Of a stretch of 64,000 nucleotides of DNA, positions 14,670-22,645 are shown piece by piece (the stretch's first letter is position 1; every line of letters begins with the position of its first letter). The notes under the pieces were generated by a model. That model saw only the letters and a list, made by a program, of their open reading frames with translations, had not been told where the DNA came from and ran no database searches. Both the position numbers and the translations under genes were made by a program. The stretch spans positions 186,001 to 250,000 of the forward strand of contig NZ_JAVJSQ010000015.1 in the NCBI RefSeq assembly GCF_040219335.1, given 5' to 3'. The DNA is from Gimesia sp. (GTDB lineage: Bacteria; Planctomycetota; Planctomycetia; Planctomycetales; Planctomycetaceae).

Positions 14670-15128
14670 ATGGAAAAATTTATTGTCGATGTATCATATT
14701 CTCAAATTGCTGTGTTCAATAGTGGGTTAGAGAATCCCTTTAATGACTGGGCTGACCAGCATGTACTTCAAGGTTTTAGTTGGCGTGAAGAATCGGTTTC
14801 ATTTAAAACGCTCATTGAAGCGGGGCCGATGGTCGTCGAAGTCAGAAAATCAGAAAGTATGCCAACTCCTAATGGCCTTAGAGTAATCACAGTACCATTT
14901 AAATGTCCGCACGGTAATAAGGTCGAGATAAGTTCAATTGCAGATGGGCAGGTAGTTAGTATCGAGGGAGGCAATTATCAATTGATATTTGAGACTGATA
15001 TTTCTGATGATCAATGTTGGAGTCGATTTACTTTCATACCAAATGGGTCAAAGTTACCAGAAATATTAATTGCTGATACCGAGATCGATCCCACAACTGA
15101 ATTGATAATGCATGCGGAAGAAGCTTGA
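14670..15128 (+). CDS. comJ: ComJ (Nin)-family nuclease inhibitor-like protein
   Basis: The 152-aa sequence matches the ComJ/Nin family: VSYSQIAVF near the N-terminus, NPFNDW (about 22-27), the hallmark QGFSWREESVSF (about 33-44) and a VEVRKSES strand. In Bacillus subtilis this protein inhibits the DNA-entry nuclease NucA. Related genes elsewhere act as immunity proteins for secreted nuclease toxins. No NucA-type nuclease is visible nearby, so here it is an orphan inhibitor. Length agrees with the family. A GAGGTAATAGG sequence lies before the ATG. Confidence 0.85.
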   Translation: MEKFIVDVSYSQIAVFNSGLENPFNDWADQHVLQGFSWREESVSFKTLIEAGPMVVEVRKSESMPTPNGLRVITVPFKCPHGNKVEISSIADGQVVSIEGGNYQLIFETDISDDQCWSRFTFIPNGSKLPEILIADTEIDPTTELIMHAEEA

Positions 15129-15696
15129 GGATGTAAGGGACAAAAAAACGATATACAGTTTTAGATTTGTCTAAGATGATAACAAGCTCATTTCATGAAG
15201 TTGAACAAAAGAAATTAGAAGCGATTAATTGATCTTTGGAGTTGCTTGATGTCTCTTAGAGTGGCATCGGAAACGGGGATTACAGAATGGTCCCCATTGA
15301 AGCATTGAACTCCGATCCCCCGAAGCTGATCCTGAGTTTTAAAAAGATCGATGAGTCAGATAAATGGATCACTGCGGGAGATTATTTGGTGGAGGTTTGA
15401 GGTTGGGTATGGGGCTTTAGGTGCGTCTCAGACGCTTCAGATCTGAAAATATTTCTTTCAAATCTTTTGTTTATGACGTTCCCTTTCGTTTGTATAATCT
15501 TAAGGGATGCTTGGAAAAGCTGTAAAAAAGTGAATATCAAGTATGACTGCTTAGTTTAGGTCTCCCACTGGCGAAATTGTCTTCGTCAATAGTAATCTCT
15601 GGAGACTGTTCCCCTTTTGAACAAGATGTGTGCCAATAGAGCATGCCGATGGCGATAAAGGTACGCATATAGCCTTACGTTAATGAAAGGAAAGCG
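15129..15696 (+). other. 568 bp with coding remnants
   Basis: No intact gene. In frame after a stop at 15132, a fragment ending 15231 reads KKRYTVLDLSKMITSSFHEV and on to a stop; it looks like the C-terminus of a lost protein. A second fragment lies at 15287-15400. The last 200 bp should contain the promoter of the gene at 15697; no clear boxes are seen. Confidence 0.4.
15287..15400 (+). pseudogene. 37-codon gene remnant
   Basis: An ATG-initiated frame (MVPIEALNSD to GDYLVEV) whose reading extends upstream in frame through SGIGNGDYR to a stop codon, as if a longer gene had been truncated. A GGGAGATTAT-type sequence is internal rather than a start signal. Family not recognised. Confidence 0.35.
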
Positions 15697-16461
15697 ATGT
15701 TAGGGGAACTTCCAGATTATGATGAAGTGTTGTCGGCAGCAGAGTCTGCTGTAGGACAATGTTGCGTGATGCATGGTGCTCATGTGCAATATGCGAATAT
15801 TGCGGGACAAAAAGTGGAAGATGTCAGGAAGACCTTTCAGGGGCTATTTCACATTCCAGATTCTGCGAAAACTTTCGTGGGAGGAGAAGAAGTGTCTGGT
15901 GATCATATTATCTCACAGGGGCAAACATTGGAGTTTGCTAAGCAGTCTGGTGAGAAAGGTTTGGGGAACTTTTACACTCAAGAAAAACTGATGGAGTTCT
16001 GGGAGATTTCGGGAGAGCAATATTCAAAGCTCCTGCAAATGGGATTACCTAAAGTTATTCTAGAAGGTAGCACGCTACATTCTGAGGTTGCTGTAGATGA
16101 GTGGTTTAAATTAAATGCAAGCAGGCAGGAACAACATGAGTTTGAAGAATTGGCTAGACCGAAAGACGAAAGTCCAGCAGAAATAAAAACTCAAAGCCTA
16201 GAAGGTGAGCGACTTCACTCTATCGAAAGGCAGTTGACTGAAGTTCGAAGTCTGTTGCAGAGAAGTCACCAACAATCCATCGTGAAAGAATTTTATACGG
16301 TTAAAGAAGCTGCTGAAAAAGTTGGACTAGCTCCTTGGACAATTCGCCAAGCTTGCAATAAAGGACGAATTTCTGATGCAAAAAAACATCCACGATCTGG
16401 AGATTGGAGAATTCCGCATCAAAGTATTACGCAAATTCAAAATGAGGGCATGCCTGATTAA
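15697..16461 (+). CDS. Beta-grasp (ubiquitin-like) and excisionase-HTH fusion protein
   Basis: Residues about 25-90 look like a ThiS/MoaD-type ubiquitin-like beta-grasp domain: KVEDVRKTFQ, IPDSAKTFVGGEEV and QGQTLEFAKQSGEKG. Next, about 92-140, is an HTH-like segment ending VDEWFKL. After a charged coiled linker a second, clearer excisionase/MerR-type HTH follows at about 198-245 (FYTVKEAAEKVGLAPWTIRQ, then DWRIPHQSI). A GGAAAG ribosome binding site precedes ATG 15697. It converges on the integrase gene (8-bp gap), so it probably serves as the element's directionality factor or regulator. The role of the beta-grasp part is unknown. Confidence 0.7.
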   Translation: MLGELPDYDEVLSAAESAVGQCCVMHGAHVQYANIAGQKVEDVRKTFQGLFHIPDSAKTFVGGEEVSGDHIISQGQTLEFAKQSGEKGLGNFYTQEKLMEFWEISGEQYSKLLQMGLPKVILEGSTLHSEVAVDEWFKLNASRQEQHEFEELARPKDESPAEIKTQSLEGERLHSIERQLTEVRSLLQRSHQQSIVKEFYTVKEAAEKVGLAPWTIRQACNKGRISDAKKHPRSGDWRIPHQSITQIQNEGMPD

Positions 16462-16469
16462 TGGAAAAA

Positions 16470-17738
16470 CTACTGGAATAGTTTTTCCATTGCAGATTGA
16501 TTGTCTTCTGGGAATAAATGTTGATAGCGTTTTTTAATTTTGCTATCAGGTGAATGCCCCATCCATGAATCAATTACTGCTTCTCGAAGGCCTTGCCTCG
16601 CACAATTAGATGCAAAAGAGTGTCGAAGAACATGCCACCCTCGGAGCATTTCCCATTCGCTGCCTTCGAGGGTTCGGGTAAAATGATCCTGCATTTGGTC
16701 GGCTGATAGTGGTTGAGGTTTGTCAGATCTAATTCTCCGGTGAGACATTGATGGTGGGGTTACGATCGTGTATTTACTGCCCGGATGATTTTTGAACCAC
16801 TTCCGCATAATTTGTGCTAGTGTGGGGTGAAGAACAACTTCTCTAAAGGTCATATTTTTATCCGTCTCTCTCTTTTTTTGGCGGATCGTAACTTTCTTTT
16901 GCTTGAAGTCAAAGTCATGTATTTCGGATCTCATGATTTCTGACCGTCTTGCACCAGTGTAAGCTGCAAATGCGAAGGCTGGGTAAATGAAATCATTGAT
17001 CGCATTTTTTTTAACAAACTCTAGAAGATCCATTATCTCCTTTTCACGCAAAAAAAGATTAGACCATTCCGCTTTAATTTGATGCTCGTTCAAATCTCCG
17101 GACTGAATTCGATGTTCAATTTGTTCTATAGTCCTAAACGGAGGGTTTTCATTGGCCTTGGGTAAAGCGACTCCATCAGTGGGGTGAGACCCTTTCACAT
17201 AGCCTTTCTTTTCAGCAGTAGTCCACAGTGCACGGAATGTTTGAAGTTCTTTTTTGATTGTGGCAGATTGAATTGTTTTGCCTCGAATCCCTTTTTGAAG
17301 GCTCCTCTTATTAACGTAATTTTGGAGCATGTCTGTTGTGATAGATTGGATCGATATATTGCCAAGGATTTTGACAAGGTTTTTCTTGTGGGTTTCCTCT
17401 GTGGCAACTGAATTTTCTTCTTTTCCGGTGGAATAATCTGATCGATATTCCATCCAAAGGTCTTCAAGAAGTACCGATTTGATAGCTTGTGGTCTAACAG
17501 TAAGCTTTCCGCCAGAAAGGATAAATGTGGCAACATTTTTTTCTGTCGCTCCGTCTGGAAGTGCTATACGCCCGGTGTTGATCATGTCGATTGTCTGCTC
17601 GATCAAGGCGTGTTTTTGGAGTGCTGTTTTTTCGCTTTGGGTTTTCAGGGAACGATTAAATTTTCTTACTTTGCCGTTTACGGGAAATCGAAACCTTATT
17701 ATCCAGTTTCCGTTTTCTTGCTGTTCGATACTGGCCAT
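16470..17738 (-). CDS. Tyrosine recombinase (integrase)
   Basis: 422 residues with the catalytic set of the tyrosine recombinase family: R264 in TGARRSEIM, H369 and R372 in WHVLRHSF, H395 in SWMGHS and nucleophile Y405 in KKRYQHLF. An AP2/SAM-like arm-binding and core-binding region occupies about residues 1-230. It catalyses site-specific integration and excision. The gene is 196 bp from the 3' end of tRNA-Leu(GAG), the usual attachment target, and marks the right boundary of the AT-rich island. It converges with the HTH fusion gene at 15697-16461. Confidence 0.95.
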   Translation of the reverse strand: MASIEQQENGNWIIRFRFPVNGKVRKFNRSLKTQSEKTALQKHALIEQTIDMINTGRIALPDGATEKNVATFILSGGKLTVRPQAIKSVLLEDLWMEYRSDYSTGKEENSVATEETHKKNLVKILGNISIQSITTDMLQNYVNKRSLQKGIRGKTIQSATIKKELQTFRALWTTAEKKGYVKGSHPTDGVALPKANENPPFRTIEQIEHRIQSGDLNEHQIKAEWSNLFLREKEIMDLLEFVKKNAINDFIYPAFAFAAYTGARRSEIMRSEIHDFDFKQKKVTIRQKKRETDKNMTFREVVLHPTLAQIMRKWFKNHPGSKYTIVTPPSMSHRRIRSDKPQPLSADQMQDHFTRTLEGSEWEMLRGWHVLRHSFASNCARQGLREAVIDSWMGHSPDSKIKKRYQHLFPEDNQSAMEKLFQ

Positions 17739-17888
17739 TGAGCTGATTCTTGGAATTATGGGACGGTTTGGTGTAGCAGCGTTTCAGTTACTGCTGTTCA
17801 CTGTGGTGTGAAATTTAAGAGAGGTGGCAACACAATACCAACCCTGTCCCAATTTTGTCCCATTTTTGTGATTCGTCAAGAGGACATG

Positions 17889-17923
17889 AAAAAAGGACTC
17901 ACGACAAATTGTCGTAAGTCCTT
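17889..17923 (-). terminator. Terminator of the tRNA-Leu transcript
   Basis: AAGGACT-C-ACGACA (17893-17906) pairs with TGTCGT-A-AGTCCTT (17910-17923) with one mismatch. On the minus strand six T follow. It lies 11 bp past the tRNA 3' end. Confidence 0.8.
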
Positions 17924-17934
17924 TAATATCAAGG

Positions 17935-18019
17935 TGCCCAAGAGAGGACTCGAACCTCCACGGGGATTACCCCCACTAGCCCCTCAAGCTAGCGCGTCTG
18001 CCAATTCCGCCACTTGGGC
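17935..18019 (-). tRNA. tRNA-Leu(GAG)
   Basis: 85 nt. Acceptor stem GCCCAAG/CTTGGGC with discriminator A; anticodon stem CTAGC/GCTAG with loop TTGAGGG, anticodon GAG (reads CUC and CUU). A long variable arm (GGGGGTAATCCCC) is diagnostic of tRNA-Leu. T arm contains GGTTCGAGTCC. CCA is not encoded. It is the likely integration site of the island that begins at its 3' side. Confidence 0.95.
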
Positions 18020-18315
18020 TCGGTTGCAGATGCTCTCATTTACCTGTACAGGTGCCTGAAAACAGTCTGAATGTCGAGGATTTCCCAGTATAACAATCCG
18101 GGTGGGACCATCAAGGGAAGCGGAGGCCAATCTCGGGGTGAAAATGCGGGGATTTTACGAAAATGGACCTCCAATGAGTTCAAACTACCCTCCCCGTATA
18201 ATCTGCATTTTTGTAAACTACGCCCCGTTTTCGACCGTCGCAACAGCGTTTCTCCGTGGAATACGGAAGTCTGGCTGTTTCCGACACCCTGAATCGATTC
18301 GAACAAGGATGTCCG

Positions 18316-21300
18316 ATGCTGATTTTCAACCGCCGGAATACTGATATCACCCTGCGCGTGCTCTTCCTGCAGAGTCTGCTTGCGCTCTGTCTGTTGGCTT
18401 CGCCTGTCTCGCTACAGGCAGACACAGGAACCGGGGCGGCAGGTTCGCCTCTGCTCGACGATGCCAATCTGCATGCGGTGCAGTTTCTGGGTTCCAAAAC
18501 CGGTTGGGCGGTCGGCGATCGGGGCGTGATTCGCAAGACCATTGACGGCGGACAGAGCTGGCAGTTTGTGTCGAGCCCCGTGGATTGTCCTCTGAGACAT
18601 ATCTGTTTTGTCACCGATCAGATCGGCTGGATCGCCGGTGGGGGGACGGCCCCTTACGGTCATTTGAACCAGGGCGTTCTGCTGTTTACCAAAGACGGAG
18701 GTAAGACCTGGACCGAGCTGATCCAGAAGCGATTACCGCGCCTGCATTACGTGCGGTTCTTCGGTATGCAGCAAGGGGTCGTAGTGGGAGACACTTCGGT
18801 CCAGCATGCGACCGGTGTTTTCAAAACAGAGGATGGAGGCCAGACCTGGCAGGATATCACAGGTCACGAAGCGGACGGTTATCGCAGTGCCGCTTTCTTC
18901 GATGAAGAGACCGGAGTCGTGGCCGGCAACCGGGGACATCTGACCCTGGTCGGGGGCGGCGCCGTCATGCCGCCACGCTTTCCACCGCAGGGGCTGCGCG
19001 GTATTCAGAACATCAATGTTCCGTTGACTTCACCGGGCTGGATGGCCGGCGATGGCGCCATGTTACGAAAAACGACCAATCGCGGTCTGGTCTGGGAAAT
19101 GCCTGCGGGAGCGCTGCCCGATCCCTTAAAAGATTTTACCGACTTCAAAGCCGTCGAAGTCCGCGGTGATCGTATCTGGGTCGTCGGCGATCCGGGATCG
19201 GTGATCTGGCATTCCAGAGACGGAGGCCAGACCTGGCATCAGCAGTGGACGGGACAGAGTCTCCCCCTTTCGTCGATTGATTTCGTTAACGATCAGACTG
19301 GCTATGCCGTGGGGGCACTGGGAACCATCTTACGAACCAGCGACGGTGGTATGACGTGGCAGTCGAATCATGCGGATGCCCGTCGTGTGGCACTGATGTG
19401 TGTGCATGCTCAGCCCGAACAGATCTCGTTTGAGATGCTGAGTAAATATGCGGGCGACCAGGGTTATCGCAGCATGGTCATGCTGCCGATCCGTCGTGAC
19501 CTCGGACCGGAGGGGCCCCGATTTCAGGATCTCGATCTGCGACTCGGCGAAGCGGTTGTCAGTGTCGGTGCATCTGTGGGACGACAGGACTGGCGGTTCC
19601 CCGTCGATATTCCTGAGCTGGAACAGAATGCAGATCGCCTGATTGCAGAATGGAACAAACATACGGAAGGTCGGCTGGCCGCGGTCACGCTGAGTCGCTT
19701 TGTGTCGCAGCTGCGTACATGGCGGCCCGATGTGTTGATCATCGATCAGCCCCAGGGGAAAGACGCGGCGTCTACCCTGATGAAAGATGCGATGCTGCAG
19801 GCAGTCCGTTATGCCGCCGATGGATCGCGATATCTGGAACACCGAGAGCAGGCGGGGTTGAATCCCTGGAAGGTTAAAAAGGTCTTTCTGCGCTTGCCGC
19901 CGGGAAGCTCGGGACATGTCTCGGTTGAGGCGGACGAATATCTTGCACGTCTGGGCCTGACGGCTGCGACCGCGGCTTCGTCCGGAAAACAGATTCTGGG
20001 CAAGGAAGTCACCGGTGAAGAGAGCCGCTTTGTGTACCGGCAGATCGATGTGGACGCCGTTGAGGGAGCAGGGGCACCGTCCGTGATTTCGGGGGGGAGC
20101 CTGTTTGCGGGGATTGGTATCGCACCGGGTTCCGCGGCTCGTCGAAAACTGTCAGAGATTAACGTCGAAGATGAAGAACGTAATCGGAAGCTGGCCGAAC
20201 GTCAGCGGAACCTGAAAGCGATTGCAGCGAAGCTGATTACGGATCCCCAGTATTCTGCACAGCTGGTATCACATTTGAAAACGATGACGCAGGGCATGTC
20301 TGAACGACAGGCAGCGTTGCAGCTGGAGCAGCTGGCTCAGCAATACATCGATCACCAGGATCTGGAGAAGGCCGAAGCGACCTGCCAGGAACTGGTCGAG
20401 CAGTATCCGCGTCAGCCGGAAGCCGTGCGGGCGATGCTCTGGCTGTTCCAGCTCTGGTCGAGTGAAGAGATCGCCTGGCAGAGAAATAAAAATGTGCCCG
20501 TGGAACGCAGTCGGTCGACTAACTCACCCGGACAGGTGACCGATCAGGTGCAGAACGCTTCGCAGTTTTCGGATCCTTCAACGGACTCATTGCTGGAGAC
20601 CGTGCGGCAGGTAGGTCAGCTGAATACAGGGGCGCCCGAGAACTGGCGGACCCAGACTGCTGAGAACTGGAAGAAGCAGGCCCTGGCGGCGGTGCGCTGG
20701 TTCCAGAAATACGCGCCCGCTTTTTATGAGACGCCGGAAGTGCAGATTCCCCTGGCGTCGCTGTATCGTCTGATCGGTTCGCATGGCAAGGCCGACGATA
20801 TATTCCGTAATTACCACACCCCCGCGGCGAACGAGTCGTGGAAGAAGATTGCCAAAGCGGAAAACTGGTTGCTGCATCCGGCCAGTGCCCCGCCACGTCC
20901 GGTCTATCTCTGTAAATTCACCAAGACGCGACCGATCCTGGACGGCGTGTTGTCCGATGAATGCTGGCAGTCCGCAGACGAACTGCACCTCTCCGCGAAT
21001 CCTGCGGAGAACGGGGGAGACCCGGAGGCGATTGGCGCCAACCCGCTGGATCGCCCCTTTGTGCTGATGTCTTATGACCGGGACTACCTGTATGTGGCCG
21101 CCAGTATTCCTGTCAGAGATGAACTGGAGTATCCCGCGGCTCCCGATGCGGGTCGGACTTACGATGCGGATCTGCAGCGGCAGGATCGCCTGGCTTTCGC
21201 ATTTGATATCGATCGGGATTACACGACTTACTATCAGCTGGAAGTCGATCACCGCGGGTGGACGCGCGACAGCTGCTGGATTGATCAGAGCTGGAACCCC

Positions 21301-21513
21301 CGCTGGTACGTGGCGCGCGAGAAAGACAAGCGGCACTGGCGGACCGAGTTCGCGATTCCATTGCAGGAACTCGTACCACAGACACAGCTCAAACGCAGCA
21401 CCTGGGGCTTTTCGGTCGTGCGGATTCTGCCTGCCATCGGTCTGGAAGGCTGGAATTATCCCCTGACGACGTCTCCCCGTCCCGATACGTTCGGGCTGAT
21501 GAAGTTTGAATAG
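18316..21513 (+). CDS. Secreted YCF48-repeat protein with C-terminal CBM9-like domain
   Basis: The ATG at 18316 has an AAGGA ribosome binding site and gives a signal peptide (about residues 10-35, VLFLQSLLALCLLASP). Residues about 45-350 contain YCF48/BNR-like beta-propeller repeats: GWAVGDRGVIRKT, DGGQSW, DGGKTW, DGGQTW and GYAVGALGTILRTSDGG. The next region (about 355-520) has a degenerate PIG-L/LmbE-like look (ALMCVHAQPEQ, then RPDVLIIDQP). A helical TPR-like stretch (about 640-700) follows, and the end (about 880-1065) resembles a CBM9-like fold (ILDGVLSDECWQSAD, YVAASIPVRDE). Expected location is periplasm or cell surface. The fusion is planctomycete-like; the function is not known. Confidence 0.75.
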   Translation: MLIFNRRNTDITLRVLFLQSLLALCLLASPVSLQADTGTGAAGSPLLDDANLHAVQFLGSKTGWAVGDRGVIRKTIDGGQSWQFVSSPVDCPLRHICFVTDQIGWIAGGGTAPYGHLNQGVLLFTKDGGKTWTELIQKRLPRLHYVRFFGMQQGVVVGDTSVQHATGVFKTEDGGQTWQDITGHEADGYRSAAFFDEETGVVAGNRGHLTLVGGGAVMPPRFPPQGLRGIQNINVPLTSPGWMAGDGAMLRKTTNRGLVWEMPAGALPDPLKDFTDFKAVEVRGDRIWVVGDPGSVIWHSRDGGQTWHQQWTGQSLPLSSIDFVNDQTGYAVGALGTILRTSDGGMTWQSNHADARRVALMCVHAQPEQISFEMLSKYAGDQGYRSMVMLPIRRDLGPEGPRFQDLDLRLGEAVVSVGASVGRQDWRFPVDIPELEQNADRLIAEWNKHTEGRLAAVTLSRFVSQLRTWRPDVLIIDQPQGKDAASTLMKDAMLQAVRYAADGSRYLEHREQAGLNPWKVKKVFLRLPPGSSGHVSVEADEYLARLGLTAATAASSGKQILGKEVTGEESRFVYRQIDVDAVEGAGAPSVISGGSLFAGIGIAPGSAARRKLSEINVEDEERNRKLAERQRNLKAIAAKLITDPQYSAQLVSHLKTMTQGMSERQAALQLEQLAQQYIDHQDLEKAEATCQELVEQYPRQPEAVRAMLWLFQLWSSEEIAWQRNKNVPVERSRSTNSPGQVTDQVQNASQFSDPSTDSLLETVRQVGQLNTGAPENWRTQTAENWKKQALAAVRWFQKYAPAFYETPEVQIPLASLYRLIGSHGKADDIFRNYHTPAANESWKKIAKAENWLLHPASAPPRPVYLCKFTKTRPILDGVLSDECWQSADELHLSANPAENGGDPEAIGANPLDRPFVLMSYDRDYLYVAASIPVRDELEYPAAPDAGRTYDADLQRQDRLAFAFDIDRDYTTYYQLEVDHRGWTRDSCWIDQSWNPRWYVAREKDKRHWRTEFAIPLQELVPQTQLKRSTWGFSVVRILPAIGLEGWNYPLTTSPRPDTFGLMKFE

Positions 21514-21682
21514 ACGCGCAGTCGGGAATCGTCTCGGTCGCCATTTTTCTCTGACGCTCTGCGTTTCACGCAGCATTCGATTCGCTTATGATGACGTCGA
21601 TTAAGAATCGATGGGACGATCAGCGGTTGAGTTGCCGCTGGTCAGCAGAGCGAACAGTTTTGAATGAGAAGATGGAGCGGCG

Positions 21683-22645
21683 ATGGGTTACCTGATTGGC
21701 ATGGACGAAGCAGGCTATGGTCCGAACCTGGGACCGCTTGTGATTACGGCCAGTTTATGGGAAGTCCCCGGGGAACCGCGCGACTTCGATTTCTGGTCGG
21801 CACTGGAATCTGTCGTTTCCAACAGTCGTCCCCGCCGTAATTCTGAATTGCTGCACGTCGCCGATTCCAAAGAAGTCCACTCGTCTGCCAAGGGACTGGG
21901 GCCGCTGGAACGTTCGATCTTTCCTTTCCTGCAGGTGGTCAATGGCTTCGACCAGGTGGATTCACTGGGGAAACTCTGGCGGTTGCTGATCGCTTCTCCC
22001 GCGCATCTGGACGCCATTCAAGAACATCCGTGGAACGGAGACGACCGGTTTGCACTGCCCACGGCCGTTGAAAGCGAGGGGATGCGCGACTCACAACAGA
22101 AGCTGCAGACGGCACTGGACGCAGCGGGGATCCAGCTTAAGGCACTCTGCTCGGAGATTGTGTTGCCCGAGCGGTTCAATCATTTGTGCAGAGAGTATGG
22201 CAGCAAAGGGGTGATGCTGACGCGGCTCTGCATGCAACTGCTGACACGCGTCTGGGATCGGGACAGTGATGAACCCACGCTGATCATTGGAGACAAGCAC
22301 GGCGGGCGGAATCGCTACGATGAATATCTGGATGAGATCCTGGATGGCGAAATGATCTTCCGTGTGGAAGAGTCGACAGCACGGAGTATCTATCGTGTGG
22401 GGTCCACTGAGATTCGCTTCCAGACCAAAGCCGAGGCGCATTTCCCGGTCGCGGTTTCCTCCATGGTCTGCAAGTACACCCGCGAAGTGATGATGGAACT
22501 GTTCAACCAGTTCTGGTCGGAACATGTGCCTGACATCAAGCCGACGAAAGGCTATCCGGTTGATGCACGGCGTTTCAAAAGTGAAATCGCGGCTGCCCAG
22601 GCTGAACTGGAGATATCCGATCAGATTCTGTGGCGCGGTCAGTAA
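21683..22645 (+). CDS. Ribonuclease HII-like protein
   Basis: 320 residues with RNase HII/HIII-type landmarks: GMDEAGYGPNLGPLVI at residues about 6-21 (D8, E9), VADSKEV (about 67-73), an acidic IIGDKHGG segment (about 206-213) and KAEAHFPVAVSSMVCKYTRE (around 250-270), matching the K-x-D/E and A-A-S-I-x-A-K-x-R region. It is longer than bacterial RnhB (about 200-220) and has lost exact motif spelling, so it is probably a divergent paralogue of the RNA-primer/ribonucleotide-removing enzyme. GGAGCGGCG precedes the start. Its stop is directly next to the stop of the convergent transporter. Confidence 0.7.
   Translation: MGYLIGMDEAGYGPNLGPLVITASLWEVPGEPRDFDFWSALESVVSNSRPRRNSELLHVADSKEVHSSAKGLGPLERSIFPFLQVVNGFDQVDSLGKLWRLLIASPAHLDAIQEHPWNGDDRFALPTAVESEGMRDSQQKLQTALDAAGIQLKALCSEIVLPERFNHLCREYGSKGVMLTRLCMQLLTRVWDRDSDEPTLIIGDKHGGRNRYDEYLDEILDGEMIFRVEESTARSIYRVGSTEIRFQTKAEAHFPVAVSSMVCKYTREVMMELFNQFWSEHVPDIKPTKGYPVDARRFKSEIAAAQAELEISDQILWRGQ

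Noticed and set aside
18042-18053. ACCTGTACAGGT palindrome beside the tRNA gene
   Set aside because: A single short palindrome; does not match a known LexA box, and no second copy was seen.
20587-21576. 329-codon frame antisense to the YCF48/CBM9 gene
   Set aside because: Third-position GC shadow of the plus-strand gene, no start signal.
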